From contig CAJTXO010000014.1 in assembly GCA_910583555.1 (NCBI GenBank), positions 1 to 64,000 of the forward strand: 64,000 nt of DNA, in the 5' to 3' direction. Within the stretch, counting starts at the first letter, position 1. Every line of letters begins with the position of its first letter. This DNA comes from an uncultured Eubacterium sp. GTDB taxonomy: Bacteria > Bacillota > Clostridia > Lachnospirales > Lachnospiraceae. Made by a program: the position numbers and the translations under genes. This document shows, piece after piece, positions 15,068 to 23,708 of the stretch. A model generated the notes under the pieces. It saw only the letters and a program-made list of their open reading frames with translations. It did not search any database and was not told the origin of the DNA.

Positions 15068-16474
15068 TTACTCTCTTATAAAGAATACTCTCAGGCAATT
15101 GTATAAATGAATATGCCACGACCACATGCTGTGTTCTCCGGTTTTACCGCTAGAAGAACGTGGAAGAACCGGAAGATCTATGAAAGCATAGTTTGCATTT
15201 TCAATTAATTTGTCAGTCTTTTCAACTGCCTTCTTCATAATATTAACATGCTCGTCATGAGCTATATCATTTACTCCGTTACCACAGTAAAGAAATCCAA
15301 GAGGCATTCCTTTGTCTATACCATTTTCAATAACAGAAACAATCTTATCTGCTTCCGCATCCTGGTCTCCACCAGGTCCCTGACATCCTGAATAAGGTCC
15401 AAACCATGCAAATACATCATAATTAGAATACAATGCTGCACGGTATGTAGTCATTGACCCCATTGATAAACCAGCAAATGCACGATGCATTCTTGTCTTA
15501 ATAAGATTCTCATCTGATACATCTCCTCCTGCATATGTTGAATAATGTGACTCAACATATGGAATGAGATCTCTCCTGAGCTCATACTGGAACTGTGAAG
15601 TAAGATCAGGATTATCAGGTACATCGGAAGGTCTGTAGAATGTAGGAGTAACAATGATCAGTGGCTCGATCTCACCATTTGCAATAAGGTTATCCACCAT
15701 CTTTTTATTCCCTGTATAATCATTTCCTACAAGCCATGTATTCATGTTTTCTCCGCCACCATGCATCAGATATAATACATTATACTGTTTACTCTCATCA
15801 TATCCTGCCGGAAGATAGACATTGGCCTTTTTTTCCATCTTAACAGAGTTACCCTCATCATAAGTCTCTGTATCATATGTAATTTTCTCTATCTTTCCAC
15901 GTTTATCCGAAGCCGCTTCAGCTGCAGTCTCTCTATACGCATCAGGAACATCAGTAGCAAGAGTTATACGAATTGGCTCAGGCGGAGTATAACCGGAAGG
16001 TGTCGGCTCGGGTTCCATGGTAGGCACTACAGTAGGTACTGCCGGGTCTGGAGTCTGATCGTTAGTTCCTGTAGGAGCAGGTGTGTTTTGGTTGATCGGA
16101 TTCCCAGTTGGCTGTGTTTTATCAGCAGTAACATCAGATACTGTTACATTACACTTTAACGTTACCTTTTTACGACTACTCTTCTTCAATGTACAAACCA
16201 CCTCAGCTTTTCCAGCTTTAACGCCTTTTACGACAAATGCAGCTTTACCCTTTTTCTTAGCGGTTGCAACTGCCTTTTTCTTAGACTTAACAGTAAGCTT
16301 ATAGCCTTTTGTGTTTTTGATCTTTACTTTTTTTTGGACACCAACATTAACTTCGACCTTTTTCTTAGCAAGTTTAGGCTTACCCGCTGCGTATGCTCCT
16401 GCTCCCGGTAATGCCGTCTGAAGAACTAATACAGCCGCTGTCAAAATCCCGATACATTTTTTAGTATGTTTCAT
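15068..16474 (-). CDS. Secreted esterase (feruloyl/acetyl-xylan esterase-like, CE1 fold)
   Basis: 468 residues. A signal peptide (ending near GAYAAG) leads into a Lys-rich Ig-like stalk (about 25-115), then a Pro/Thr linker (about 120-165), then an alpha/beta-hydrolase catalytic domain. The catalytic part has YNVLYLMHGGGENMNTW (oxyanion region), AFAGLSMGS (nucleophile Ser elbow) and a late HSMWSWH with the catalytic His, the layout of xylanase-Z type ferulic acid esterases. It probably deacylates plant xylan outside the cell. The start at 16474 has AGGAGG 6 nt upstream. Synonymous sites look AT-richer than in the neighbours, possibly marking acquisition by transfer. Confidence 0.85.
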   Translation of the reverse strand: MKHTKKCIGILTAAVLVLQTALPGAGAYAAGKPKLAKKKVEVNVGVQKKVKIKNTKGYKLTVKSKKKAVATAKKKGKAAFVVKGVKAGKAEVVCTLKKSSRKKVTLKCNVTVSDVTADKTQPTGNPINQNTPAPTGTNDQTPDPAVPTVVPTMEPEPTPSGYTPPEPIRITLATDVPDAYRETAAEAASDKRGKIEKITYDTETYDEGNSVKMEKKANVYLPAGYDESKQYNVLYLMHGGGENMNTWLVGNDYTGNKKMVDNLIANGEIEPLIIVTPTFYRPSDVPDNPDLTSQFQYELRRDLIPYVESHYSTYAGGDVSDENLIKTRMHRAFAGLSMGSMTTYRAALYSNYDVFAWFGPYSGCQGPGGDQDAEADKIVSVIENGIDKGMPLGFLYCGNGVNDIAHDEHVNIMKKAVEKTDKLIENANYAFIDLPVLPRSSSGKTGEHSMWSWHIHLYNCLRVFFIRE

Positions 16475-16592
16475 TTTTACCTCCTGTTTACAAAACTTTT
16501 TCAATATTATTCAAATATTAAAAAGCACGATTAAGATATAGAAATTGTACATTTTTATATTATTTTTGTCAAGACAGAAAGACTTCACCTTT

Positions 16593-18431
16593 TTATTTCG
16601 CATATTCCCCCACAAACCAGTTCAACAGCTCAGAATTCTGCTTCGTGATCCTCTCCAGCTGCGAATGCGGGAGCGGACACGCCACGGATCCTGTCTCTAC
16701 CGTGACATTGGGAATTTTTTTCACATAGATCAGCCAGTCTCCCAATCCCCCATTCGGGTCTGTGCTGATTGATTTTGGCATCAAAGTGTAATGCGTAAAC
16801 GAATTTACTTTTCTGGCCAGTTCACTCTGTCTGTCATAGAGCGAAGCGTTGGACTCCACATTATAATTCCAATACAGGATGTTACCCATGGAATGGTAGT
16901 TTAGCACGCCTTTGATACCGGAAAGCCCGTTGATGAACCGCATCATAGCCTTTGTCTCTTTCTCCGAACCGGCCTTTTCCCCTGGATATGTGATCCCGTC
17001 CGGCTTTTTCGACTTCCCTTTCTTATTCCACCCGCCCGGGAAATTAAAGTTTAAATTTACGCCGCGCGCGTTTCCCTTCCATGTTCGAGCAGAAGATTTC
17101 GTTTTTTTACACAATTTCTGCAGTTTTTTTGAGCGGATCGCGCCAAAGCCGGACTGTGAGATGGATACGCCATCTGGATTGATCATCGGCACCACATACA
17201 GGCATACGTGATTCAGTGTCGATCTGTAATCCCCGTACAGGCGCAAAATTTCCTCGCATTTACGGACGATCATCTGTGGATTCAACCATTCCCTCGCATG
17301 GATGCCCGCATCAATTACGATCTTTCTGCCGGCGGACGGATTCCCCAGGCGAAGGCACCATATCGTTCTCCCGTCCTCGCTGCTCCCGATACTGCTCAGG
17401 GACGCTTTTCCCCGGTATTTCGCCGATATCGACCGCAGATCCGACGTCATATCTTCATACGTATAGAGCGTATCTTTGTCATTTACGATCCAGGGTTCTT
17501 CTTTTACCGTAATTTTTGTTTTCATCACGTTTCGGGCCGATTTTTTTACCTTTGCCGTGATGACGGCCGTCCCTGTTTTCCGCGCGGTAATAAGTCCTTT
17601 TTTGTTTACTGCCGCCACTTTGGGATTCGACGATGTAATCTGTAAGTTCTTCCATGAATAATTATAAGCGACCGATGCGGTTTTTCCCTGATATACAACA
17701 TGTCCCGGTGCCTTTTTCGCGTACAGGCGGGGTGCAAAATAGATGTACGCATAAATAATTTCTCCCGAAGCCGCGGATGTCATGCGCACGATCGTGTACT
17801 GCTTATGGTCTTTTGCCCTGTCCCGGCAGATCACCTTTCCGTCCCGCGTCACTTTGACCTTTCCCGCGCTCACATCTTTCCGGCTTTTCCCTCCAGTTAG
17901 TTTGTAGGTACACTTTTTCGATGGGAATAATTTCACTTCGTCAGTGGCATACGCATAGATATGATAAACTTTTTGTTTTTTTACCTTCCCGTATCCGATG
18001 CCCTTTTGTCCGCCTTTTGACAGTTTGGCTTCCTTATTTTTCAGTACCAGCGGCAGCACGCGGGGTTTAGAGGTGTGCTGTGGCGCAGGTGAGGGAGTTG
18101 ACGGCTGCTCTGTCGGTTGTACGGCAGGTTCAGCCGTCGGCCGTACAACCGGTTCAGCCGTCGGCCGCACGATGGGTTCGGTCGTCGGCTGCACGTTCGG
18201 TTCTTCCGTCGGTTGTGCAACCGGCTCGCTTGTCGATTGTCCGACCGATCCACCTGTCGTTTGTGCTGCCGTTCTTACAACAAATCCGCCTGCCATTTTC
18301 GCAACCGATCCATTTGCCGCTTTCACTCCCCTTGACTTTACGCCGTACGCGTCAGCCCGTTCCGGCAAAACGCCTGCCAATACGCAGCAAACGATCAGCC
18401 ACACCACACATTTTCTTTTTTTCCCAGTCAT
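16593..18431 (-). CDS. Secreted M14 zinc carboxypeptidase with Ig-like domain
   Basis: 612 residues. In order: a signal peptide; a Thr/Pro-rich linker with repeats like EPVVRPTA (about 65-120); a beta-rich segment and a Big2-like domain (about 125-310); and an M14 carboxypeptidase (about 320-610). Catalytic features are the zinc motif HAREW (His about 378, Glu about 381), PMINPDGVSIS, GVNLNFNFPGGW, the third zinc His in LNYHSMGN, and the general-base Glu in VETGS. Such enzymes trim C-terminal residues of peptides or cut gamma-D-Glu peptides of the cell wall; which one is unclear. The start at 18431 follows GGGGGA. Confidence 0.88.
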   Translation of the reverse strand: MTGKKRKCVVWLIVCCVLAGVLPERADAYGVKSRGVKAANGSVAKMAGGFVVRTAAQTTGGSVGQSTSEPVAQPTEEPNVQPTTEPIVRPTAEPVVRPTAEPAVQPTEQPSTPSPAPQHTSKPRVLPLVLKNKEAKLSKGGQKGIGYGKVKKQKVYHIYAYATDEVKLFPSKKCTYKLTGGKSRKDVSAGKVKVTRDGKVICRDRAKDHKQYTIVRMTSAASGEIIYAYIYFAPRLYAKKAPGHVVYQGKTASVAYNYSWKNLQITSSNPKVAAVNKKGLITARKTGTAVITAKVKKSARNVMKTKITVKEEPWIVNDKDTLYTYEDMTSDLRSISAKYRGKASLSSIGSSEDGRTIWCLRLGNPSAGRKIVIDAGIHAREWLNPQMIVRKCEEILRLYGDYRSTLNHVCLYVVPMINPDGVSISQSGFGAIRSKKLQKLCKKTKSSARTWKGNARGVNLNFNFPGGWNKKGKSKKPDGITYPGEKAGSEKETKAMMRFINGLSGIKGVLNYHSMGNILYWNYNVESNASLYDRQSELARKVNSFTHYTLMPKSISTDPNGGLGDWLIYVKKIPNVTVETGSVACPLPHSQLERITKQNSELLNWFVGEYAK

Positions 18432-18638
18432 AATAATCCCCCATTCCTTCCGGCGCGCGGCACCGTTCGCGATTCGCCAACCGATCGGCGACACGCACCA
18501 GACTGTCAGACTATTTCAGCATGTCCATACACAAAACCCGTATCACTTTCTCCGTCGGCCAAAAAAGGATACCTCTAAATCACGAAGTACCCTTTTGTTC
18601 ATTTATTATATTCTTTTTATCATAAAAAAATGTCAAAA

Positions 18639-18995
18639 TTATGCGAGCTTACTCTTTGCCACATCGACAAGAGTCGCGAATCCATCCGGATCACTGATCG
18701 CCATCTCAGAGAGCATCTTGCGGTTAATGTCGATATCCGCGAGCTTTAAGCCATACATAAATTTGCTATAGGAAAGTCCATTGATACGTGCTGCCGCATT
18801 GATACGCGCGATCCAAAGCTGTCTGAACTGTCTCTTTCTCTGCTTCCTGCCCGTATAAGAAGTCTCCAGCGCACGCATAACAGACTGTTTTGCCACGCGA
18901 TACTGTTTTGATCTCGCTCCTCTGTAGCCTTTCGCCAATTTCAACACTCTGTTATGTTTTTTCTTTGCGTTTAATCCGCCTTTTATTCTAGCCAT
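18639..18995 (-). CDS. rplT: Large ribosomal subunit protein bL20
   Basis: 118 residues, standard length. The start MARIKGGLNAKKKHNRVLKLAKGYRG and the core RKQRKRQFRQLWIARINAAARINGLSYSKFM are diagnostic. L20 is needed for early 50S assembly and in Firmicutes represses its own operon by binding the infC leader. AAGGAGG lies 9 nt upstream. It is the last gene of infC-rpmI-rplT, 35 nt after rpmI. Confidence 0.97.
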   Translation of the reverse strand: MARIKGGLNAKKKHNRVLKLAKGYRGARSKQYRVAKQSVMRALETSYTGRKQRKRQFRQLWIARINAAARINGLSYSKFMYGLKLADIDINRKMLSEMAISDPDGFATLVDVAKSKLA

Positions 18996-19030
18996 TTGGT
19001 ATTTACCTCCTTAAATCCGTCCTGACGCCA

Positions 19031-19234
19031 TCATACATATGGCATGATCTTCTTCATCGTCTTCACATTGGTATCGTCTACCAAAGTTGCTCTTCTGAGT
19101 TTTCTTTTCCTCTTCGTCGTCTTCTTTGTCAGGATGTGACTCTTATTTGCCTTATTACGAACCAGCTTACCACTTCCGGTCACTTTGAATCGCTTTGCAG
19201 CGGCTCTTTTTGTTTTCATTTTCTGATTTGCCAT
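19031..19234 (-). CDS. rpmI: Large ribosomal subunit protein bL35
   Basis: 67 residues: MANQKMKTKRAAAKRFK..TGSGKLVRNKANKSHILTKK, the usual L35 sequence. The start at 19234 is preceded by GAGG; longer readings are not supported. It is the middle gene of the infC operon. Confidence 0.96.
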   Translation of the reverse strand: MANQKMKTKRAAAKRFKVTGSGKLVRNKANKSHILTKKTTKRKRKLRRATLVDDTNVKTMKKIMPYV

Positions 19235-19320
19235 GATTAACCTCATTTCTGCGCTGCTTTTCCACTCAGGCCTGTGACTGGCAGCGCATAGACACAAACC
19301 GTTTTTCTTTCTGCTATATC

Positions 19321-19830
19321 CTACTTTGCGGCTGTTAAAAACATGATCATGCTTCTTCCTTCCATTTTGGCATCCTTATCGATCACCGCAACATCTTCCA
19401 GTTTTTCATAAAAACTGTTTAAAACCCCGCGTCCCACATCCTTATGTGCCATCTCACGGCCTCGGAAACGAAGGGTCACTTTTACTTTGTCACCCTTTGA
19501 CAGGAATTTGCGGGCCTGATTTGCTTTCGTGTTTAAATCATTCAAGTCAATATTCGGTGACAGACGGATCTCTTTCACTTCGATCGTCCGCTGCTTCCTT
19601 TTGGCTTCTTTTTCTTTCCTTGCCTGCTCATAACGGTATTTACCGTAATTGATGATTTTGCACACGGGCGGTTTCGCTCCCGGTGCGACCTTTACCAAAT
19701 CAAGATCGGCATCCCTCGCCTTTAAATAAGCCTCTTTGGCCGACATAATTCCAAGCTGCTCCCCATCCTGGCCGATCACGCGGACTTCTTTGTCGCGGAT
19801 CTGCTCATTGATCATTAATTCGCTGATAAT
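19321..19830 (-). CDS. infC: Translation initiation factor IF-3 (AUU start)
   Basis: 169 residues. The N-domain (MINEQIRDKEVRVIGQDGEQLGIMSAKEA), helical linker (RYEQARKEKEAKRKQRTIEVKEIRL) and C-domain (FLSKGDKVKVTLRFRGREMAH) are complete. GGAGG (19840-19836) is 5 nt before an ATT codon at 19830, giving M-ISELMINEQ. A downstream ATG at 19815 is too far from the SD. AUU initiation of infC is known from E. coli and Bacillus, where IF-3 discriminates against its own start codon and so controls itself. It heads the infC-rpmI-rplT operon. Confidence 0.93.
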   Translation of the reverse strand: MISELMINEQIRDKEVRVIGQDGEQLGIMSAKEAYLKARDADLDLVKVAPGAKPPVCKIINYGKYRYEQARKEKEAKRKQRTIEVKEIRLSPNIDLNDLNTKANQARKFLSKGDKVKVTLRFRGREMAHKDVGRGVLNSFYEKLEDVAVIDKDAKMEGRSMIMFLTAAK

Positions 19831-19842
19831 TTGCACCTCCAA

Positions 19843-20032
19843 ATGAAAAAAAGATAACTGTTTTTAAAGCCAGCTATCCACAGAATTCATTCTTTATTCG
19901 AAAATCTATTTCCCGTGTATGGACACGAAAATATCCGAAAAAATGGTTGACCATTGACGTGTGATAGCAGGGAGGCAAACGTCCGTCTGCTATACGGCAA
20001 GGTGAGAGTGGATAACTCTGCTTTTGATACCG
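19843..20032 (-). promoter_or_regulatory. infC operon leader, candidate L20-binding leader RNA
   Basis: The untranslated leader is about 190 nt, from the promoter to infC. It contains ATAGCAG/CTGCTAT (19987-19993 with 19964-19970), enclosing GACGGACGTTTGCCTCC. It also has a possible long-range pairing of GTTATCCAC (20016-20008) with GTGGATAGC (19881-19873). Autoregulatory L20 leaders with long-range pairing that mimic 23S rRNA are known in Firmicutes at this exact place. The match to the Rfam family was judged by eye only. Confidence 0.6.
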
Positions 20033-20038
20033 TGTGAT

Positions 20039-20067
20039 ATTTTATCACATGAAAACGGGTGTGTCAA
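20039..20067 (-). promoter_or_regulatory. Promoter of infC-rpmI-rplT
   Basis: TTGACA (20067-20062), 17-nt spacer, TAAAAT (20044-20039) on the minus strand, about 210 nt before the infC start. Confidence 0.85.
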
Positions 20068-20077
20068 GAACTTTTTT

Positions 20078-21052
20078 CTAATTCTGCGCACGTATCTGTT
20101 CCCCTCTGATAAGCGGAAACCGAATCAACGCGTCCGCGTCCAGATCTTCCCTGTGCATATCGACCACCGTGATCTGGTGATTATCATACGTCGTATAATA
20201 ATACAGCCCTTTGCTCGCATTACAGCAGGAGGTATAAATGGAAATCTCATACTGCCCATCTCCCACCTCGCAGCAGCCCCTCTGCTGCGCCACCGAACCA
20301 AGTATATGGAAAAACTGGCTGACGCTTTCCGCCTCCCCGTCTCCGGAAACGGAATTCATTTTTACGAAAGCCGCCCGGACAAACCTCGACCTGGACGACA
20401 GATCTCCCGGCAGGCCGAACGCTCCCATGCCGCGGCTGTATGGCTTCAATTCAAGCCCCGGCGCAAACGTATTGCGCGGCGCCCGGGCAGAAAGTCCCAT
20501 ATACTCATCCAGTCCCGCCAATTGTATCGGAAACGGCGGATTATTCGTCAACACGCCGACCGGATTGTCATAAATCTTAATCCCGTCCGCCACGGACTCG
20601 ACCGTGATCGACCCGCTCTGGTCCGAAATGATCCAGTGCAAATCCGCCACAGGGAGAGATTCATGAAATGGCGTGTTCAGCAGATTGATCCGTTCCACCT
20701 CCCGCCTCGCCTCATCCAGCGTCGCGCAGCGCCCCAGAATCCAGGGAACAAACTCAAACTGGGCAATATTTTCTTTTCCCTCCACATGCTCACGGTAAAC
20801 GGCGTTCCCCGGAAAGTTCAGTCCGGCCATCGCCAGTCCCTTCTCATTTACCGCATCGTAATATAGCGGATAACACTGCATCACATATGCTATGCCGATC
20901 ATCGCGTAATGGTTCAGGGCGCACCCGTTTTCCCTGAAATGAAATGGGAAATTCCGCGGCGTGACCGTCACCTCATCCACATAAGAATGCTCGTAATCCA
21001 ACGTGCGCCCAAAATAAAAATCCTTTGTTTTATAAGTTGCTGCTGTGCACAT
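20078..21052 (-). CDS. cbh: Bile salt hydrolase (choloylglycine hydrolase)
   Basis: 324 residues, the normal length for this Ntn-hydrolase family. Cys2 is the nucleophile, exposed after Met removal (MCTAATYKTKDFYFGRTLDYE). Conserved residues follow in order: Arg of FGRTLDYE, NEKGLAMAGLNFPG, LHWIISDQSG, GVLTNNPPFP with the oxyanion Asn, GLPGDLSSRSRFVRAAF with the conserved Arg, and YTSCCNASKGLYYYTTYDNHQI. The sequence tracks the Clostridium perfringens enzyme closely by eye. It deconjugates glycine- or taurine-linked bile acids in the cytoplasm (no signal peptide), a gut trait. GGGAGG lies 6 nt upstream of the start. Confidence 0.93.
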   Translation of the reverse strand: MCTAATYKTKDFYFGRTLDYEHSYVDEVTVTPRNFPFHFRENGCALNHYAMIGIAYVMQCYPLYYDAVNEKGLAMAGLNFPGNAVYREHVEGKENIAQFEFVPWILGRCATLDEARREVERINLLNTPFHESLPVADLHWIISDQSGSITVESVADGIKIYDNPVGVLTNNPPFPIQLAGLDEYMGLSARAPRNTFAPGLELKPYSRGMGAFGLPGDLSSRSRFVRAAFVKMNSVSGDGEAESVSQFFHILGSVAQQRGCCEVGDGQYEISIYTSCCNASKGLYYYTTYDNHQITVVDMHREDLDADALIRFPLIRGEQIRAQN

Positions 21053-21208
21053 TCTAATCCTCCCTTTCACATGAATTCCAATCTTCCGCCAAAACATTCC
21101 TGTCGGCTTTCTAACATCATCCTATGATCAGTGTAGCCATTTTCATTCCCCGCCATTCAGAAAAAATGCCCGCACACACCGCTCTGCGCCACGCTCCGCC
21201 TGAAACCA

Positions 21209-23149
21209 TTACAATTTCTTTACAAATAGACACCGGATCGCGTTCAATACCGCAAGTACCATCACGCCCACATCCGCAAAGATCGCCAGGTACATGTTCG
21301 CAATACCAAAGGCACCCAGGATCAGGCAGGCAAATTTCACGCCCAGCGCCATCGTTATATTCTGATAGACGATGCGCAGACATTTTCTGGAAATACGGAT
21401 CGCCTTGGCTATTTTCATCGGATCATCGTCCATCAATACAAGATCCGCCGCTTCGATGGCCGCATCCGACCCCATCGCGCCCATCGCGATCCCGATATCC
21501 GCGCGCGAAAGCACCGGCGCGTCATTAATGCCGTCTCCCACAAAGGCAAGCTTTGCCTTTTCTGATTTCACGCGCAGCAATTCCTCGACTTTGGACACTT
21601 TATCTGCCGGGAGCAGTTCACTGTACACCTCATCAATACCGAGCGAAGCTGCAACCTGATCGGCCACTTTCTTCGCATCTCCCGTCAGCATCACCGTCTT
21701 TTCCACGCCTGCCGCTTTTAACGCACGTACGGCAGCTCCGGCATTCGGCTTTACCCGATCGGAGATGACGATATGGCCGGCATATTCCCCGTCGATCGCC
21801 ATGTGGATGATCGTCCCAGTATGATGACAGTCAATATAGGAAATATTCAGTTCGTTCATCAGTTTATCATTTCCGGCGGCAACCTCTACGCCGTCCACCC
21901 TGGCGATCACGCCATTTCCGCTGATCTCCCTCACATCGCTCACCCGGGCGCGGTCCGGTTCCTTTCCATAGGCGCGCTGCAGGCTTTTACTGATCGGATG
22001 GGACGATGCGCTCTCGGCCAGCGCCGCGTATTCGATCAGTTTTTCGTCTTCCAATTCATTATGGTGAATCCCATTTACTTCAAATACGCCCTGTGTCAGC
22101 GTTCCCGTTTTATCAAATACAAGATATCTGGTTTTTGACAGGATTTCCAAATAATTCGATCCTTTTACCAAAACGCCCTCCTGACTGGCTCCGCCGATTC
22201 CGGCAAAGAAACTCAGCGGGATACTGATCACGAGCGCGCACGGACAGCTGATCACGAGAAATGTCAGGGCGCGGTAGATCCAGACACCCAGATCTGCCGG
22301 CGCGTCCATAAACAGCAGGCGGATCACCGGCGGCAGGACCGCGAGCGCCAGCGCACTGTAACATACAGCCGGGGTATAGATTCTGGCAAACTTGGAAATG
22401 AAATCTTCCGACCTCGATTTCCTCGAGCTGGCGTTTTCCACCAGATCCAGGATCTTCGATACCGTCGACTCCCCAAACTCTTTTTCCGTCCTGATTTTCA
22501 GCAATCCCGTCATGTTGATACATCCACTGATAATCCGGTCTCCGGTCTTTACTTCCCGGGGCAGGCTTTCCCCAGTTAGAGCGCTCGTATTCAGGCTGGA
22601 TGCCCCCTCCTCGACCACCCCGTCGATCGGCACCTTTTCTCCCGGCTGGACGACGATCCTGCTGCCGATGGCAACCTCGTCCGGATCCACCTGCTCGAGT
22701 TTTCCGTCCCGCTCCACATTGGCGTAATCGGGCCGTATATCCATCAGTTCGCTGATATTGCGGCGGCTCCTTCCCACGGCGTAACTCTGGAACCATTCCC
22801 CGATCTGGTAAAACAGCATGACCGCGATGGCCTCCAGATAATCCCCGTTTTCATAAATCGCCAGCGCCATAGCGCCGACGGTGGCAACTGCCATCAGGAA
22901 ATTTTCGTCAAATACCTGCCTGTTCCGGATACCCCTTACGGCTTTTCTCAATATATCATAGCCGATGATGAAATAATCCGCCAGATAGAGGGCCAGGCGC
23001 ACGAAACGCCCCGCCGCAGGAAACAGGTATCTGTCAAGCTGTCCAAATTGATGCGCCGGCACGCACTGGAGCGCCAGCAAAAGCACAGCACAAAGTAATA
23101 TGCGGACAAGCATTCTTTTTTGTTTTTTCGTCATCGTTCCATTTCGCAT
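21209..23149 (-). CDS. cadA: Heavy-metal P1B-type ATPase (Cd/Zn/Co efflux)
   Basis: 646 residues. The transmembrane metal motif SCPCAL, phosphorylation motif DKTGTLT, actuator TGES, HP motif SSHPIS (the P1B hallmark) and hinge GDGINDAPVLSRADIGIAMG are all present. It lacks a fused N-terminal HMA domain; a separate HMA protein is encoded 33 nt upstream. The start at 23149 (MRNGTMTKK) is 6 nt after AAAGGAG; an ATG at 23155 abuts the SD. It probably exports Zn(II), Cd(II) or Pb(II). The unit is divergent from an ArsR-AraC fusion regulator and presumably induced by metal. Confidence 0.92.
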   Translation of the reverse strand: MRNGTMTKKQKRMLVRILLCAVLLLALQCVPAHQFGQLDRYLFPAAGRFVRLALYLADYFIIGYDILRKAVRGIRNRQVFDENFLMAVATVGAMALAIYENGDYLEAIAVMLFYQIGEWFQSYAVGRSRRNISELMDIRPDYANVERDGKLEQVDPDEVAIGSRIVVQPGEKVPIDGVVEEGASSLNTSALTGESLPREVKTGDRIISGCINMTGLLKIRTEKEFGESTVSKILDLVENASSRKSRSEDFISKFARIYTPAVCYSALALAVLPPVIRLLFMDAPADLGVWIYRALTFLVISCPCALVISIPLSFFAGIGGASQEGVLVKGSNYLEILSKTRYLVFDKTGTLTQGVFEVNGIHHNELEDEKLIEYAALAESASSHPISKSLQRAYGKEPDRARVSDVREISGNGVIARVDGVEVAAGNDKLMNELNISYIDCHHTGTIIHMAIDGEYAGHIVISDRVKPNAGAAVRALKAAGVEKTVMLTGDAKKVADQVAASLGIDEVYSELLPADKVSKVEELLRVKSEKAKLAFVGDGINDAPVLSRADIGIAMGAMGSDAAIEAADLVLMDDDPMKIAKAIRISRKCLRIVYQNITMALGVKFACLILGAFGIANMYLAIFADVGVMVLAVLNAIRCLFVKKL

Positions 23150-23182
23150 AGCCATCTCCTTTCTGGCGGCCCAGGCACGCCA

Positions 23183-23401
23183 TCAGAGAAAAATCTCACA
23201 ATCCGGCTCCACCTTCTTGCACGCCTTCAGCACATCTTTCATCACATCCTTCGGCTCCTGCCCTTCCTCAAATTCGACGATTATTTTCTGCGTCATGAAA
23301 TTTACAACGGCAGTTTGCACGCCAGCTGTTTTGCGGGCAGCGTCTTCCATTAAATTTGCACAGTTCGCGCAATCCACTTCGATTTTGTAAGTTTTTTTCA
23401 T
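23183..23401 (-). CDS. HMA-domain metal-binding protein
   Basis: 72 residues, one heavy-metal-associated domain. The metal site is VDCANCAN (CxxC) at residues 10-13, followed by the usual beta-alpha-beta pattern (GVQTAVVNFMTQKIIVEF). It may deliver metal to, or sense metal for, the P1B ATPase encoded next; the 33-nt gap suggests the domain has split off from the pump. GGAGG lies 10 nt upstream of the ATG at 23401. Transcription likely starts from the divergent promoter pair at 23500-23549. Confidence 0.88.
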   Translation of the reverse strand: MKKTYKIEVDCANCANLMEDAARKTAGVQTAVVNFMTQKIIVEFEEGQEPKDVMKDVLKACKKVEPDCEIFL

Positions 23402-23486
23402 TTTAAATGATCCTCCAATTCTTTCTATTCTCTCATTCTCTGGTCCCTCTTTTTGTTTCACAAAAGAGAGACTTTCTTACAGAATA

Positions 23487-23512
23487 AACAATTAAGCACT
23501 TGTTTAATTGTT
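23487..23512. promoter_or_regulatory. Candidate ArsR-type operator
   Basis: A perfect 9-bp dyad, AACAATTAA (23487-23495) and TTAATTGTT (23504-23512), with an 8-nt centre. The base composition resembles CadC/SmtB-type operators. It overlaps the -35 of the plus promoter and lies at the start point of the minus transcript. Confidence 0.7.
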
Positions 23513-23528
23513 GTGGTTATAGTATAAT
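23500..23528 (+). promoter_or_regulatory. Promoter of the ArsR-AraC regulator
   Basis: TTGTTT (23500-23505), 17-nt spacer, TATAAT (23523-23528). The -35 lies in the dyad operator, so both directions could be repressed together. Confidence 0.7.
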
Positions 23529-23549
23529 ACATACAAAACATCGCGTCAA
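23521..23549 (-). promoter_or_regulatory. Promoter of the HMA/P1B ATPase unit
   Basis: TTGACG (23549-23544), 17-nt spacer, TATACT (23526-23521) on the minus strand; it overlaps the -10 of the divergent plus promoter. Confidence 0.75.
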
Positions 23550-23689
23550 TGCTCTGTGAGCATTATTTGCCAAAAAGGCAAAATATATTTCTGATTGGGC
23601 GAAGTGTGAATGAAACTACGGATTCGAAAGAACCTCATCACGTAGTTTCTCGCAACGTGCCGCAGGCGGCATGTTGCTCTATTCGCACT
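23548..23689 (+). promoter_or_regulatory. Highly structured 5' leader with a three-way junction
   Basis: Between the promoter and the regulator start lie two small hairpins: AATGCTC/GAGCATT (23548-23564) and TTTGCC/GGCAAA (23566-23582). A clean three-way junction follows. P1 pairs 23603-23611 with 23681-23689 (9 bp, one G-U). P2 pairs GAAACTACG (23612-23620) with CGTAGTTTC (23641-23649). P3 pairs 23652-23663 with 23666-23677 (up to 12 bp, GC-rich). The ribosome binding site follows P1 by about 7 nt. It is a candidate riboswitch or regulatory RNA; no known class was recognised. Confidence 0.65.
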
Positions 23690-23708
23690 GGAAGAACGGA
23701 GGATGATC

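Noticed and set aside
23603..23689. Hammerhead ribozyme
   Set aside because: The junction has no CUGAUGA and GAA core; only the three-stem shape is similar.
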